A stretch of 64,000 nucleotides of DNA from Closterium sp. Naga37s-1 (GCA_947471745.1 CANJKZ010000460.1:310001-374000); one strand, 5' to 3'; numbered from the stretch's first letter, positions 1-9,578 are shown. A program made the numbers and translations. Notes: generated by a model not told the origin, from the letters alone.

Positions 1-929
1 TTGAAGTCGGAGCTGCAGAAGAGACACACCTGCACTGACCTGGGTGAGCTGCGCAGCTATCTTGGCTTGCAGATCACTCTTGACAGAGCACGGTGCACCA
101 TCACCCTGACTCAGTCACACATGGTGCACCAGGTCCTTCAGCGCTTTGACTTCCGGTACTCCTCGCCACAGTCCACTCCTCTGCCTACCGGTCACTCGCC
201 CTCAGCTCCACCTTTGGACGAGTCTGTAGAGCCGAGTGAGCCCATATCCAGAGCTTGTGGGCTGATGACCTGATGACCTGCACTCGACCTGACCTTGCCT
301 GCCCTCTTAGCATCCTGGCACGCTATGTTGCGCCTGGGAGACACCGACCAGAGCACTGTGAGGCCGCTAAGAGGGTATTACGCTACTTGTGCAGTACATC
401 AGGCATGGGGCTCGTGCTTGGAGGATGGGGTCCAGTTGTCCTCACTGGTCACGCAGAACCTTCTTGGGTGTACGACTTGGCTACGCCACAGTCGTCACAG
501 GGTTACAATTTCAGCCTTGGCTCTGGCTCTGCTTCTTGGCGGTCTACCCGCTCGTAATGTGTTCTCAGTTCCAGTTGTGAGGCTGAGATCTACGCAGGGG
601 CCATGGCTGCACAGGAGTTACGCTGGCTCACCTACCTGCTGACCGACTTGGGAGAGCGGCCTCGTTCTTCTCCAGTTCCGTACGTAGACAACAAGGCCAC
701 GATTGCCTTGTGTCAGGAGCACAGACTGGAGCACCAAACGAAGCACATCGCTCGGCATTACTTCCTTGCTCGAGAGCTGCAGCAGCATGGTCAGCTTCGT
801 CTTGCTTATGTGGCCACTTGTGCCAACACTGCTGATATATTCACCAAGGCACTTCAGTTTGGTGATCATCACCGTTTCTGTACTGTTTTAGGCCTTGTGC
901 CTACTTTGCCTCACTTGCTCACTGCGTGA
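1..929 (+). pseudogene. Copia pol fragment, RT C-terminus and RNase H (element A)
   Basis: This is the end of a Copia Pol: RT connection region, then RNase H with the usual Copia signatures (CEAEIYAGAMAAQELRW, YVDNKA, TKHIARHYFLARE) and the terminal LVPTLPHLLTA. RNase H would degrade the RNA strand during cDNA synthesis. A deletion of about 5 bp near 265 compared with the sister copies forces a frame change, and a TAA at 555-557 interrupts the second frame. The last open stretch is 603-929, ending at TGA. It is clearly a broken copy. Reading runs in from outside the window. Confidence 0.92.
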
Positions 930-1158
930 CTTTGCTTGTACTGTGATCTACATAAAAAAACATGCATGCTTACACTTGCTAGGGTATGATCATGATACTG
1001 TTTGTTCTCTTTTATATAACTCTGCATGTGAATTGGTCTTGTGGCCATTTGCTTGTGCTCAGAATGTGTGGTGACTTCGTGAACCACTCTGAGCTTGCTT
1101 TGCTTTTCTTCACTGGTCTTGTGACCACTTGTTCTCCCCCACTTTGCCTATGGGGGTG
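930..1158 (+). promoter_or_regulatory. 3' non-coding block and polypurine tract hairpin (element A)
   Basis: Non-coding segment between the pol stop and the 3' LTR. It is nearly the same in A, B, C, F, G, H and I. It ends in a G-rich tract (TGGGGGTG, 1151-1158) directly against the LTR, the expected position of the plus-strand primer. CCCCCA at 1136-1141 can pair with TGGGGG at 1151-1156 across a 9-nt loop (CTTTGCCTA). Confidence 0.75.
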
Positions 1159-1290
1159 TGTCAGAACATTATAGCTTATACATTTGTGTAGGCTGTAGTG
1201 GGGTAGCCCATAAGGGGTACAACCCAATTAGGGTTAGTACTTGTACCCAACTCATTCATAGTTCATTCATTCTCGTTCAGTATTCTGACA
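1159..1290 (+). repeat. 3' LTR of element A (132 bp)
   Basis: Starts TGTCAGAA and ends TTCTGACA, so the termini are 8-bp inverted repeats beginning TG and ending CA. It contains the internal inverted repeat GGGTACAA (1215-1222) and TTGTACCC (1241-1248) shared by the LTRs of this lineage. At about 130 bp it is short for a full-length Copia element. Confidence 0.93.
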
Positions 1291-2333
1291 TAGGGGGGAT
1301 GGTGTGAGTGAGCATTTGTGTGAGCACGTGTCCGAGTGTGTACTGGTTCCACCGAGCCAGTAATTTATTAATCCTTCTGTTTTTATTTTTACTGGCTAGG
1401 TGGGACCAGCCCATTTGTACCAGTCTGCCACTTCCCTTTCCCCTCGCTCTTCCTGCTGCAAGTGAATACCGTAAGAGTTTTTTTTTTGTTTTTTTTTTTA
1501 ATAAAACTAATGCTGAAATGTGGTTACCATTTGTTCAGAACTGTTATGAATGAACTTGCATAGTGCGCAGAATAACGAATAACGAGAATGATGGATTACT
1601 GAGTCACGATACAATGAGAATGGCATGACTAAACAGGGGAAATCCTAGCTAGGCAGGGAGGTCGGGAATGGATGGCTCGGTGATGTTGCGATTGGGGCGG
1701 AGGCCGACCCGGGAGTGGTTCGGTGCGTCGAAATAGGCCGAACAGGTTCGTCTCGTGACCCTTGGAAATGCCTCGCTAAAGAGTGCCCCAGTAAGAATTT
1801 GGTGAATCCTTCCTTACACTCTCCCACCTCCTAAATAAGGCAGCCCTATACTGAAACAGGCCCCACACTAGCGAGGATGCTGTAGATATCCTCTTCAGCT
1901 GAATCCGCCGGCTGGAAATGTCTTCAACAATTTTGAATAAAGGTTGGAATGTCGGCCGTTGATGAAGTCAGATTACGATATGACGGTTGCGGATGAACTG
2001 GCCCAAAATGAAATAGTGCATGATGAACTGGCCCAAAATGAAATAGTTGGAATGTGGGCCGTAGATCGTGCATGTATAGATATGACGGTCGAAGATGTAG
2101 CGAAATTGGAGGGAACCAGCTGACGCGAAATTCAATCGCGATGTAGTAGAGACTGTCGATCTTGTCGGTTTCATCGCAATCGTCCGCGTCCTGACAAATT
2201 CAAGAAGAATCTTGAGAAAATGCCCCCCTCCCCAAGAAATTGTCAACAAAAAATCTTCACAGCTGCGCCGAGATGAAAACAACCAAAACCAGGTGTTAAA
2301 GCTCCGGTATACATTTGAAAGGAGGGGTTCAAA
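1291..2333. other. Host segment with no recognised gene
   Basis: Lower-GC DNA between A and B. I see no convincing open frame, RNA gene or protein motif. It has T- and A-runs at about 1479-1505. The last five bases, TCAAA (2329-2333), are the left target-site duplication of element B. Confidence 0.6.
1992..2047. repeat. Two-copy 30-bp tandem repeat
   Basis: GATGAACTGGCCCAAAATGA begins at 1992 and again at 2022, so the period is 30 bp. A weaker longer duplication surrounds it: GTTGGAATGT at 1943 recurs at 2046 with related flanks. Confidence 0.75.
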
Positions 2334-2463
2334 TGTCAGAATCTAAAGGAAGGAATGACTGAACTAGAAAGCAGGTGGGTACAAGTAGGAAACCTAAAAG
2401 TGTTGTACCCTATATGAACTACCCCACTACAGCCTAAACAGACTATAGCATATAAGTTTGACA
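2334..2463 (-). repeat. 3' LTR of element B (130 bp)
   Basis: On the minus strand it runs TGTCAAAC to TTCTGACA. Internal inverted repeat GGGTACAA (2377-2384) and TTGTACCC (2403-2410). One difference from the 5' copy (AAGGAAGG here, AAGGAACG there). Confidence 0.96.
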
Positions 2464-2692
2464 CACCCCCATAGGCAAAGTGGGGGAGAACAAGAGGTCA
2501 CAAGACCAGTCAAGAAAGGCAAAGCAAGCTCAAGGTGGATCACAAAGTCACCACACATTCTGAGCACAAGCAAACGGCCACAAGGCCAGTTCACATGCGG
2601 AGTTATATAAAGGAGAACAAGCAATACAGTGATCACAACCTAGCAAGTGTAAGCATGCAGGTATATGTATAGAGATCACAGTACAAGCAGAG
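2464..2692 (-). promoter_or_regulatory. 3' non-coding block and polypurine tract hairpin (element B)
   Basis: Minus-strand 3' non-coding region. The G tract (complement of 2464-2471) abuts the LTR, and the CCCCCA and TGGGGG arms at 2466-2471 and 2481-2486 can form the conserved 6-bp hairpin. The original pol stop would be at 2693-2695. Confidence 0.75.
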
Positions 2693-2864
2693 TCAAGAAG
2701 TAAGCAAGTGAGGTACAGTAGCTACAAGGCCTAGAACAGAACAGAAACGCTGATGATCACAAGGCTGAAGTGTCTTGGTGAAAACATCAGCAGTGTTGGC
2801 CCGAGAGGCCACGTAAGCAAGACGAAGCTGGCCACGCTGCTGCAACTCTCGAGCAAGGAAGTAG

Positions 2865-4121
2865 TCAGAGCAATGTGCTTCGTTCTGTGCTCAGTCTGTG
2901 CTCTTGACACAAGGCAAGCATTGCCTTGTTGTCGACGTACAGGACTGGAGGAGAACGAGGCGCCACTCCCAAGTCGGTCAGCAGGTAGGTGAGCCAGCGT
3001 AACTCCTGTGCAGCCATGGCCCCAGCGTAGATCTCAGCCTCACAACTAGAGCTGAGAACAGAAGACGAACGGGTAGACCGCCAAGAGACAGAACCGGAGC
3101 CAAGGCTGAAGGTGTAACCCTGTGACGACTGCTGCGTAGCCAAGTCATCAACCCAGAAAGCGTCTGCGTGACCAGTGAGGACAACTCGAGCCCGTCCTCC
3201 AAGCACGAGCCCCATGCCCGACGTACTGCACAAGTAGCGCAACACCCTCTTCGCAGCATCCCAGTGCACCTTTCGGTGCCTGCCGGGAGCCACGTAGCGA
3301 GCTAGAAGGCTGAGAGGGCATGCGAGGTCAGGTCGTGTGCAAGTCATCAGGTACATGAGGCAGCCCACAAGTTCTGGATACGGGCCACTCGGCTCTACGG
3401 ACTCGTCCGAAGGTGGAGCTGAGAGCGAGTGACCGGTAGGCAGAGGAGTGGACTGTGGCGAGGAGTACGTGAAGCCGAAGCGCTGAAGGACCTGCTGCAC
3501 CATGTGTGACTGAGTCAAGGTAATGGTGCGCTGTGCTCTATCCCGGGTGATCCCCAAGCCAAGATAGCTTGTCAGTTCACCGAGGTCTGTGCACGTGTGT
3601 CTCTTCTGCAGCTCGGACTTCACGTGGGCGAGTGCCTCAGTGTCAGCAGTAGCGAAGACCAAGTCGTCTACATACACAAGAACGTAGAACGGCGGCAGAG
3701 TGGCGTCGGTGCGTAGAAACAACAACGGGTCAGCAGTGGAAGGAGCAAAACCAAGAGCAGCAAGAGTCGTCCTCAGTGTGTCGTGCCACTCACGGGGTGC
3801 CTGGCGGAGACCGGAGACTGGCCGCCGGAGGCTCCACTGGGTACCAGGAGGAAACGACCCAGTGAAGCCAGGTGGACGGCGCAGCCAGATCTCCTCGTGC
3901 AGGCTGCCCTGTAGGAAGGCTGTGCTGAAGTCAAGCGAGTGTAGCTTGTAGTCACGCTGAGCGGCGACGTGCAGGAGCACCCGAAGAGTGGTCATCTTTG
4001 GGGTAGGGGAGAAGGTCTGGAAGAAGTCAACTCCCTGTCGCTGACTGAAGCCTCGTGCAACGTAACGCGCCTTGAAGACAAGCGGAGAACCCGGTGGCCG
4101 CTTCACCCTGAAAATCCACAT
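2865..4121 (-). CDS. Copia reverse transcriptase and RNase H (element B, broken)
   Basis: A 418-residue open stretch starting [11 protein letters not shown]. The RT core is visible: KARYVARGFSQ, LDFSTAFLQG, the catalytic YVDD (in LVYVDDLVFA), then the RNase H SSCEAEIYAGA and DNKA motifs. The protein shifts frame just after CQEHRL, so the last RNase H helix is read out of frame and a stop falls at 2865; the ancestral stop is at 2693. Upstream the same frame continues into 4236-6137, but two nonsense codons lie between (TAG at about 4183 replacing a Trp codon, TAG at 4236-4238). The copy cannot make a complete Pol. Confidence 0.9.
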   Translation of the reverse strand: MWIFRVKRPPGSPLVFKARYVARGFSQRQGVDFFQTFSPTPKMTTLRVLLHVAAQRDYKLHSLDFSTAFLQGSLHEEIWLRRPPGFTGSFPPGTQWSLRRPVSGLRQAPREWHDTLRTTLAALGFAPSTADPLLFLRTDATLPPFYVLVYVDDLVFATADTEALAHVKSELQKRHTCTDLGELTSYLGLGITRDRAQRTITLTQSHMVQQVLQRFGFTYSSPQSTPLPTGHSLSAPPSDESVEPSGPYPELVGCLMYLMTCTRPDLACPLSLLARYVAPGRHRKVHWDAAKRVLRYLCSTSGMGLVLGGRARVVLTGHADAFWVDDLATQQSSQGYTFSLGSGSVSWRSTRSSSVLSSSCEAEIYAGAMAAQELRWLTYLLTDLGVAPRSPPVLYVDNKAMLALCQEHRLSTERSTLL

Positions 4122-4235
4122 GCCACTGACGATGTTCGCCCCAGGCGGGGGAACCTCGTCGACGTAGGTGCCTGTGGACTTCTAGGATGCCATCTCGGCA
4201 TCCATGGCTGCCTGCCACTGAGAAGAGTAAGGACC

Positions 4236-6137
4236 CTATATCGCTTCTACGTAAGAGCGCGGGGTCGGGATGTCTGGTGCATCCGGGTCTCCCTCAGGGG
4301 CAAGCAGCATGGACACAAGATGAGGTACAGCAGCGGCAAAGCACTCAAACTCCTCCTGTCTGTCCTCAAGGACGTCTGTGCCAAGAGCACACTCACCCCC
4401 GACGGACGAAGGACAGACAGACGCAGACCCAGACTCAGCAACAAGACTAGCGGCGTAGTCTAGACGACAATGAGCAGCAAAGTCGACAAGCTTAGCAACT
4501 AAGGCAGACGCAGCAGTGGACTCAAAGGAAGGGTCAGTGACAACAGTAGCCAGGAGACGCGTGATAGTAGGACTAGCAGTACGAAGGGAGTCAGACTCCG
4601 GGTCAGTAAGTGCAGGAAGAGAGGACGCAGGAGGAGACAGCAGAGGGACACGCTGTGGAGCAATGGAAGGACGCAGAGTCATAGAGTGAGTGCCGGGGAC
4701 AGGAGGAGGACGCTGACGTGGAACACGACGACCACTGCGAACAGCGTGAACAGGCGACTCAGGACGAGACTCAGGCGACGCAGGACGAGACTCAGGCGAC
4801 GCAGGACGAGACTCAGGCTCACAACGCTCCGTAAGACCTCTAGTCGGTCCAGAGTAAGGAGAAGGACCAGGCAGTGGGGAGGCCGGCTGTAACTGCGACG
4901 GTGACTGGACAGGCGGTGGACTCAGTAAAGGAGGAGGAGGACCAGGAGAAGGCGGGAGACCAAGAACCTGCTGAAGGAGCGGAACGTAGTACGGCCTCGG
5001 CCGCGCAGCGCCTCCAGAAACAGCAGAGACAGCACCTGTACCCTCAGCTCCCGGGTCTCCAGCTACCACTCCCACAGCACCACCAGCTCCAGGACCTCCA
5101 ACAGCTCCAACTCCAGCAGCACCTCTAGTAGGAACAGCTCCAGCACCTACAGCTCCAACTCCTACAGCACCACCAGCCCCAGCAGCTCCAGTACCTCCAG
5201 TACGAGCACCTCCGGGACCAGCTGCTCCAGCACCTCCAGTAGCTCCAACACCAGCAGGACCTCCAACAGTGCCAGTACCTCCAGCACCAGCACCTCCAGG
5301 ACCAGCGGCTCCAGCAGCTCCAGCACCAGCAGCACCTCCAGCAGCTCCAGAAGCACCTCCAGCAGCTGCAGCACCAGCAGCACCTCCAGCAGCTCCAGCT
5401 CCAAAAGCACCTCCACCAGCAGGCCCAGTAGCTCCAGCAGCACGGCGACAGTGCCGAGCGTACCACTCACGAAGCTGCTGCGGAGAGAGGGACTCCCGCC
5501 GCGACGGGACACCCGGAGGACCTCCAGACTCAGCACGCTCATGCTCAGCACCCCCAGGCTCAGCACCCCCAGACTCAGCACCCCCAGGCTCAGTACCCCC
5601 AGGCTCAGCACCCCCAGGCTCCACACGCTCAGGCTCAGCACCCCCAGGCTCCGCACCCTCAGACTCAGCAACCCCAGGCTCAGCACCCCCAGGCCCCGCA
5701 CCCGCAGGCTCAGTACCCCTAGCAGCACCTGAGTCGACAGCTACCTCGACAGGCTCGACAGGGTCTATCTGGGACACACCTGAGGGGGCAGGACCCTGAG
5801 GGGGGAGGGGGTCTACCGGAGGAGCACCTGGTGCTAGGAAGAGTGGCGGGGGGGGGGAGAGCGGCAGTGCAGTAGGGAAAGAGTCGGTAGTAAGATACCG
5901 ACTCATCAAACGTGACGTCCTGAGAGGACAGAACACGACGCGAGGTGGGGTGGTAAAACTGCCACCCAAGGGCGTCAGGGGGGAAGCCAAGGAAGACACA
6001 GGGAAAGGCACGGGAGGACAGCTTGTCCGCGGAAGCATCGCGGACAAAAGCTCGAGATCCGTAGACACGGAACACAGACGCATCGCCAACCTTCCCCGTC
6101 CACCGCAGAGCAGGTGTGGTCTCCGGCAAGGAGACAC
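4236..6137 (-). CDS. Pol integrase C-terminus, repeat linker and RT N-terminus (element B, broken)
   Basis: The first part is off-frame over the integrase. From about 5860 it carries the true frame: PPPPLFLAPG, GVSQ, then a long linker of GGAEP-type five-residue repeats, the LREWY peptide ([16 protein letters not shown] 5455-5491) and a Gly/Ala stretch. After [15 protein letters not shown] comes the acidic region before RT ([19 protein letters not shown]) and PTPRSYVEAI, ending at TAG 4236-4238. The stop interrupts EAI(E)[17 protein letters not shown], which is intact in element I. The linker probably separates integrase from RT in the polyprotein; its function is unknown. Confidence 0.82.
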   Translation of the reverse strand: MSPCRRPHLLCGGRGRLAMRLCSVSTDLELLSAMLPRTSCPPVPFPVSSLASPLTPLGGSFTTPPRVVFCPLRTSRLMSRYLTTDSFPTALPLSPPPPLFLAPGAPPVDPLPPQGPAPSGVSQIDPVEPVEVAVDSGAARGTEPAGAGPGGAEPGVAESEGAEPGGAEPERVEPGGAEPGGTEPGGAESGGAEPGGAEHERAESGGPPGVPSRRESLSPQQLREWYARHCRRAAGATGPAGGGAFGAGAAGGAAGAAAAGGASGAAGGAAGAGAAGAAGPGGAGAGGTGTVGGPAGVGATGGAGAAGPGGARTGGTGAAGAGGAVGVGAVGAGAVPTRGAAGVGAVGGPGAGGAVGVVAGDPGAEGTGAVSAVSGGAARPRPYYVPLLQQVLGLPPSPGPPPPLLSPPPVQSPSQLQPASPLPGPSPYSGPTRGLTERCEPESRPASPESRPASPESRPESPVHAVRSGRRVPRQRPPPVPGTHSMTLRPSIAPQRVPLLSPPASSLPALTDPESDSLRTASPTITRLLATVVTDPSFESTAASALVAKLVDFAAHCRLDYAASLVAESGSASVCPSSVGGECALGTDVLEDRQEEFECFAAAVPHLVSMLLAPEGDPDAPDIPTPRSYVEAI

Positions 6138-8145
6138 AAGGCTGAAGGTTGATCTGATGCGCAGCGTACTGAACCGCGAACGGCCACAGAAAATGGGGAG
6201 CAGCCGTATGGATCATGGACGTACGAGCGACATCCATGACCATGCCAATGCGGCGCTCAGTAATCCCATTTTGCTGTGGAGAGGCCGGAAGCGTGAACGT
6301 CTGGCGAATGCCCTCCGCACGACAGAAGGCCCTCAGAAGGTCGGAGGAAAACTCACCACCTCTGTCTGAGTGCAGACGCGGAACAGGAAGGTCCAAGCCG
6401 AAACTCTCGCTGAGCTGGCGACGGGCACCGCGGATCCAGACGATCAACACCTCAGTGACCTCACCCTTGCGGCGCAAGGGGAAGACTGTGGTGTAACGCG
6501 AGTAGTCGTCAACGACCAGCAGGAAGTAACGCTCGTGACCCTGTCCACGGACGCGGGCTGGGCCCCACACGTCCATGTGAAGAGTCTGCAGAGGAGCCTC
6601 TGTCGGAGGGAACTTGGAGGAGTGAGGAGCGGCGCGCTGCCGGCCCTCGACACAAGGAACACAGGTAGGGGCAGGCCCCAGAGGAAGGGGAGGGAGGGAC
6701 CGGGGGAGACCAGAGACAAGGGTACGGGAGGCCATACCTCGAAGACGAGGCAGGGAGGGGTGACCAAGGCGGTGGTGCCAAAGGAGAGTCTCGTGTGACA
6801 GAGGACGACACGAGCAGGGGTCCGACGCTGGACTAAACCTAGACGCAGCAGAAAACACCTGACCAGACGCGACTACCTGACCAGACGCAGTAATCGGAGG
6901 AGACGCAGTAGTCAGTGTGTACAGACTCGAGCCAGGCCGACGGGTGAACGTGGCCAGGTGGCGGCCCGTCCGAGAGCAAGTGCAGTGGGTCACACGCTGA
7001 CCTCCAGGGGTGAACTGGTCAACCCACGCGTCCTGGATACAAGCTCCACTCACCAAGTTCGTAGAGAACGAGGGGAGGTGGAGTCCCGACAGCAAGCCCG
7101 ACGGGGGCGCAGGACACGGTAGAACCGTGGAAGAGTGCGCAAGGACTGGGCCCCCAGAGGGGTCAGCCAGGGAGACTGCGACAGGCCGACTGAGCGGCGT
7201 GAGTGTGGTGCTGTCGCGAAAGAAGGAGCGCGAAGCACCAGAGTCAAGTGTGAAAGTGTGCAAGGCCTCAGTAGGTGCAGTACCAGAGAGAGCAGACTCA
7301 CCAGCACCTGGAGCAGCAGACTCACTAGTACCTGGAGCAGCAGACTCACTAGTACCTGGAGCAGCAGACTCACTAGCATCTAGCGCAGCAGCGTCAATGC
7401 CCGGGTCGGGCGGAACACACAGGTAACAATCACCCTCAGCACTATCAGTCGCAGCATACATGGCAGCAAGGATAGCATCGAAATCAAGATCAAAGATAGC
7501 AACGTTCTGCTTAAGCAGATCACCCCAGCGCGGGAGCTCAACAGCGTCAGGAAACTTGGCGCGCCAGGCGTCAGTCAGGCGACCGAAGCAGCGCTGCGCA
7601 GTGTGTGGCAGCCCGCACGTCTCCCCACGGCGCCCGCCGGTGTGAAGAACGTAAGTGCAGGGACCAACACCCCCAGACCTCCCACGCCCAGCGTACCACT
7701 CACGATGCTGCTGGGCTGACGGGGTCTCACGGGAACGCAGCTGCTGCTGGCGCTGGCTACCACCAAAGCCTCCACGTTGCGCGGCTCCACCGCGACCAGC
7801 ACCACCGCCGCCGCCACCTCCACCACCGCTGCCGCTGCCTCCACCACCGCTGCCGCTGCCTCCACCACCGCTGCCGCTGCCTCCACCACCCCCACCGCCG
7901 CCACCGAAGCCCCCACTCCCGCCACCACCCCCACCTCCACCGCCACCCCCTCCACCTCCTCCACCGCCTCCACCGCCGCCCCCACCGTCCCCTCCACCAC
8001 CCTTGCCCCCCTTTCCCTTGCTGTTGCGGCGCCTCCCACTAGGAGCAGACGAGGTCGACAGCAGCAGTAGAAGCAACAGAGGGGAGAAGGGGGACAGGGG
8101 AACACCCCTCAAAGAAAGGGGCGCGAGGGTCGCCGTGAGAAGCAC
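5719..8145 (-). CDS. Gag C-terminus, protease and integrase (element B, broken)
   Basis: Right-frame protein runs from about 8060 (APSGRRRNSKGKGGKG) to about 5860. It has a Gly-rich stretch, the LREWY-like peptide (SAQQHREWYAGR), the C-X13-C-X3-H-X4-C motif, protease active site LDSGASRSFF, integrase zinc region (WHHRLGHPS, CVPCVEGRQ) and the DDE core: [24 protein letters not shown]. All three catalytic acids are present. The first 25 residues of the open frame and the end after YRLFPY are out of frame; the latter shift sits at a run of C (about 5850). The integrase inserts cDNA, giving 5-bp duplications. Confidence 0.9.
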   Translation of the reverse strand: MLLTATLAPLSLRGVPLSPFSPLLLLLLLSTSSAPSGRRRNSKGKGGKGGGGDGGGGGGGGGGGGGGGGGGGGGGGSGGFGGGGGGGGGSGSGGGGSGSGGGGSGSGGGGGGGGGAGRGGAAQRGGFGGSQRQQQLRSRETPSAQQHREWYAGRGRSGGVGPCTYVLHTGGRRGETCGLPHTAQRCFGRLTDAWRAKFPDAVELPRWGDLLKQNVAIFDLDFDAILAAMYAATDSAEGDCYLCVPPDPGIDAAALDASESAAPGTSESAAPGTSESAAPGAGESALSGTAPTEALHTFTLDSGASRSFFRDSTTLTPLSRPVAVSLADPSGGPVLAHSSTVLPCPAPPSGLLSGLHLPSFSTNLVSGACIQDAWVDQFTPGGQRVTHCTCSRTGRHLATFTRRPGSSLYTLTTASPPITASGQVVASGQVFSAASRFSPASDPCSCRPLSHETLLWHHRLGHPSLPRLRGMASRTLVSGLPRSLPPLPLGPAPTCVPCVEGRQRAAPHSSKFPPTEAPLQTLHMDVWGPARVRGQGHERYFLLVVDDYSRYTTVFPLRRKGEVTEVLIVWIRGARRQLSESFGLDLPVPRLHSDRGGEFSSDLLRAFCRAEGIRQTFTLPASPQQNGITERRIGMVMDVARTSMIHTAAPHFLWPFAVQYAAHQINLQPCVSLPETTPALRWTGKVGDASVFRVYGSRAFVRDASADKLSSRAFPCVFLGFPPDALGWQFYHPTSRRVLSSQDVTFDESVSYYRLFPYCTAALPPPATLPSTRCSSGRPPPPSGSCPLRCVPDRPCRACRGSCRLRCC

Positions 8146-8767
8146 CTACAGCTAAGATACTCTTCTCAGCTGCAGTGAGGCGCTCCTCTAGCAGGTCGAC
8201 AGTGAGCTCGGTGGGGCAAAGGGAGAGAAAGTGGTCCCTGACTGAAGCAAGGGAGTCAGGGAGGCGGGTGACTAGGTAGTAAAGGGTGATGTACATGGGG
8301 GGGGGGTTCTTGGCACAGAACTTAGTGGGAAGCGCAGCTCGGTAGCGGGCGTCACTAGTGCGGAGGTGAGTAATGAGGTCAGCGACTGTTGAAAAAGCGG
8401 CAAGGTCAGGGAACAGGTACGGCAGCATGAGGCGGCTGAGGGCAGCAGTGGAAGGGGAGGAGTAGCGCGCTACTACAGCATCGTAAAAAGACTGAGCAGT
8501 CTTGTACTGGCCAAAGTGCGCGTGCTCAGCTGACGGCAGGTGACTACGAACAGCAAGGCGAGCAACAGCGTCACGAGTGGTCCACTGCGAGCGAACCGTA
8601 CTATCAGCAGTGGCAGCAGGTGCAGTAGAGACACCGGATGTGTGATCGAAAAGGGATACCCCGTCCCTAGAGTCACACTGAAGAAAGAGCTGCAGGTCGT
8701 CAACCCACACGTCAAAGTCAACTGCACGCCCCTCAGCATCAAAGGTAAGAACAGTAGGGCTAGCCAT
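8039..8767 (-). CDS. Gag N-terminal domain (element B)
   Basis: A 242-residue frame starting MASPTVLTFDAEGRAVDF. This is the UBN2/Copia Gag-like capsid domain: FDVWVDDLQLFLQ, LYDAVVARYSS-type helix, YRAALPTKFCAKNPPP, RLPDSLASVRDHFLSL, LTVDLLEERL. Gag proteins build the virus-like particle in the cytoplasm. Sister copies read on through AAVDLVGTEEVGAA into the Gly-rich part; here about 22 bp are missing after VDLV, so the frame closes at 8039. The ATG corresponds to the conserved MASP start in C. Confidence 0.9.
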   Translation of the reverse strand: MASPTVLTFDAEGRAVDFDVWVDDLQLFLQCDSRDGVSLFDHTSGVSTAPAATADSTVRSQWTTRDAVARLAVRSHLPSAEHAHFGQYKTAQSFYDAVVARYSSPSTAALSRLMLPYLFPDLAAFSTVADLITHLRTSDARYRAALPTKFCAKNPPPMYITLYYLVTRLPDSLASVRDHFLSLCPTELTVDLLEERLTAAEKSILAVGASHGDPRAPFFEGCSPVPLLPSVASTAAVDLVCS

Positions 8768-9520
8768 AGCGGCAGTAGCAGCAGGAGCAGCAGTAGCAGC
8801 AGTGGCAGCAGAAGCAGCAGTAGCAGCAGGAGCAGTGCAGGCAGGGCAGTGCGGCTCAGTAGGGCGGCGCGTCTCGGTAGGGCGGCGCGGCTCGGCAGAG
8901 CGGCGCGGCTCGGTGGGCGGCGCGGCTCGGCTGGGCGGCGCGGCTCGGCTTGGCGGCGCGGCTCAGCTCCAGGCGGCGCGGCGCAGTAGGGCGGCGCGGG
9001 TGCTTACCAGGGGCGGGTGCAGGGCAGGGCCGCGACAGCAGGGGCCGCGACTGCAGGGGCCGCGACAGCAAAGGGGCCGCGACGGCAGGGGCCGCGACTG
9101 CAGGGGCCGCGACTGCAGGTGCCGCGTCAGTAGGGGCCTCGACCGCAGGGGCCGCGACAGCAGGGGCTGCAACAGCAGGGGCCGCGACGGCAGGGGCCGC
9201 GACAGCAGCAGGGGCCGCGACGGCAGCAGGGGCCGCGACGACAGCAGGGGCCGCGACGGCAGCATGGGCCGCGTCGGCAGCAGGGGCCGCGACGGCAGCA
9301 GGGGCCGCGACTGCAGCAGGGGCCATGATGGCAGCAGGGGCCGCGACGGCAGCAGGGGACGCAACGGCAGCAGGGGCCGCGACGGCAGTAGGGGTCGCGA
9401 CGGCAGGAGGGGCCTGAACGGCAGTAGGGGCCTCTACGGCAGGGTGCGTGACGGCAGGGGCCGCGACGGCAAGGTGAGGCAGGCGCGAAGTGCGCTTCGG
9501 GCAGGGTAGAAAAAAAAAAT
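8768..9520 (-). repeat. GC-rich leader repeats of element B
   Basis: Non-coding leader between primer site and gag. 8850-8998 holds copies of a roughly 19-bp unit containing GAGCCGCGCCGCCC (minus strand). 9011-9475 holds an imperfect array of about 18 bp based on GGGGCCGCGACGGCAGCA (plus strand). Apparent Ala/Arg-rich open frames here are by-products of the repeat. Confidence 0.85.
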
Positions 9521-9524
9521 GATC

Positions 9525-9578
9525 GTGGTGGGCCCTAAAAAAAAAACGTTCCCACAAGGGAACCTGCTCAGAATACCA
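9525..9578 (-). promoter_or_regulatory. Primer site and leader hairpin module (element B)
   Basis: Minus strand, next to the 5' LTR: TGGTATTCTGAG (9567-9578) resembles the tRNA-iMet primer site. GTTCCC and GGGAAC arms (9548-9553, 9558-9563) form a hairpin with a 4-nt loop. A T-run and GGGCCCACCAC (palindrome at 9530-9535) follow. The same order is seen in C, F, G, H, I and D. Confidence 0.85.

Larger units (their letters stand above)
1..1290 (+). mobile_element. Element A: 3' part of a Copia LTR retrotransposon (subfamily I)
   Basis: Only the 3' third is in the window: end of reverse transcriptase, RNase H, 3' non-coding block, polypurine tract and 3' LTR. The 5' part lies upstream of base 1. 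The LTR type and the protein variants (GELRSYLGLQIT, MVHQVLQRF) match elements F and G, so I place it in the same subfamily. The target-site duplication cannot be checked because the other end is missing. Confidence 0.93.

Noticed and set aside
1223-1240. Telomere-like TTAGGGTTAG in subfamily I LTRs
   Set aside because: Only one and a half units, and part of the LTR inverted repeat; no telomeric array.
7655-8155. Polyproline open frame on the plus strand (also 40895-41080 and 50505-51155 on minus)
   Set aside because: Antisense of the Gly-rich Gag stretch (GGN codons read as CCN).
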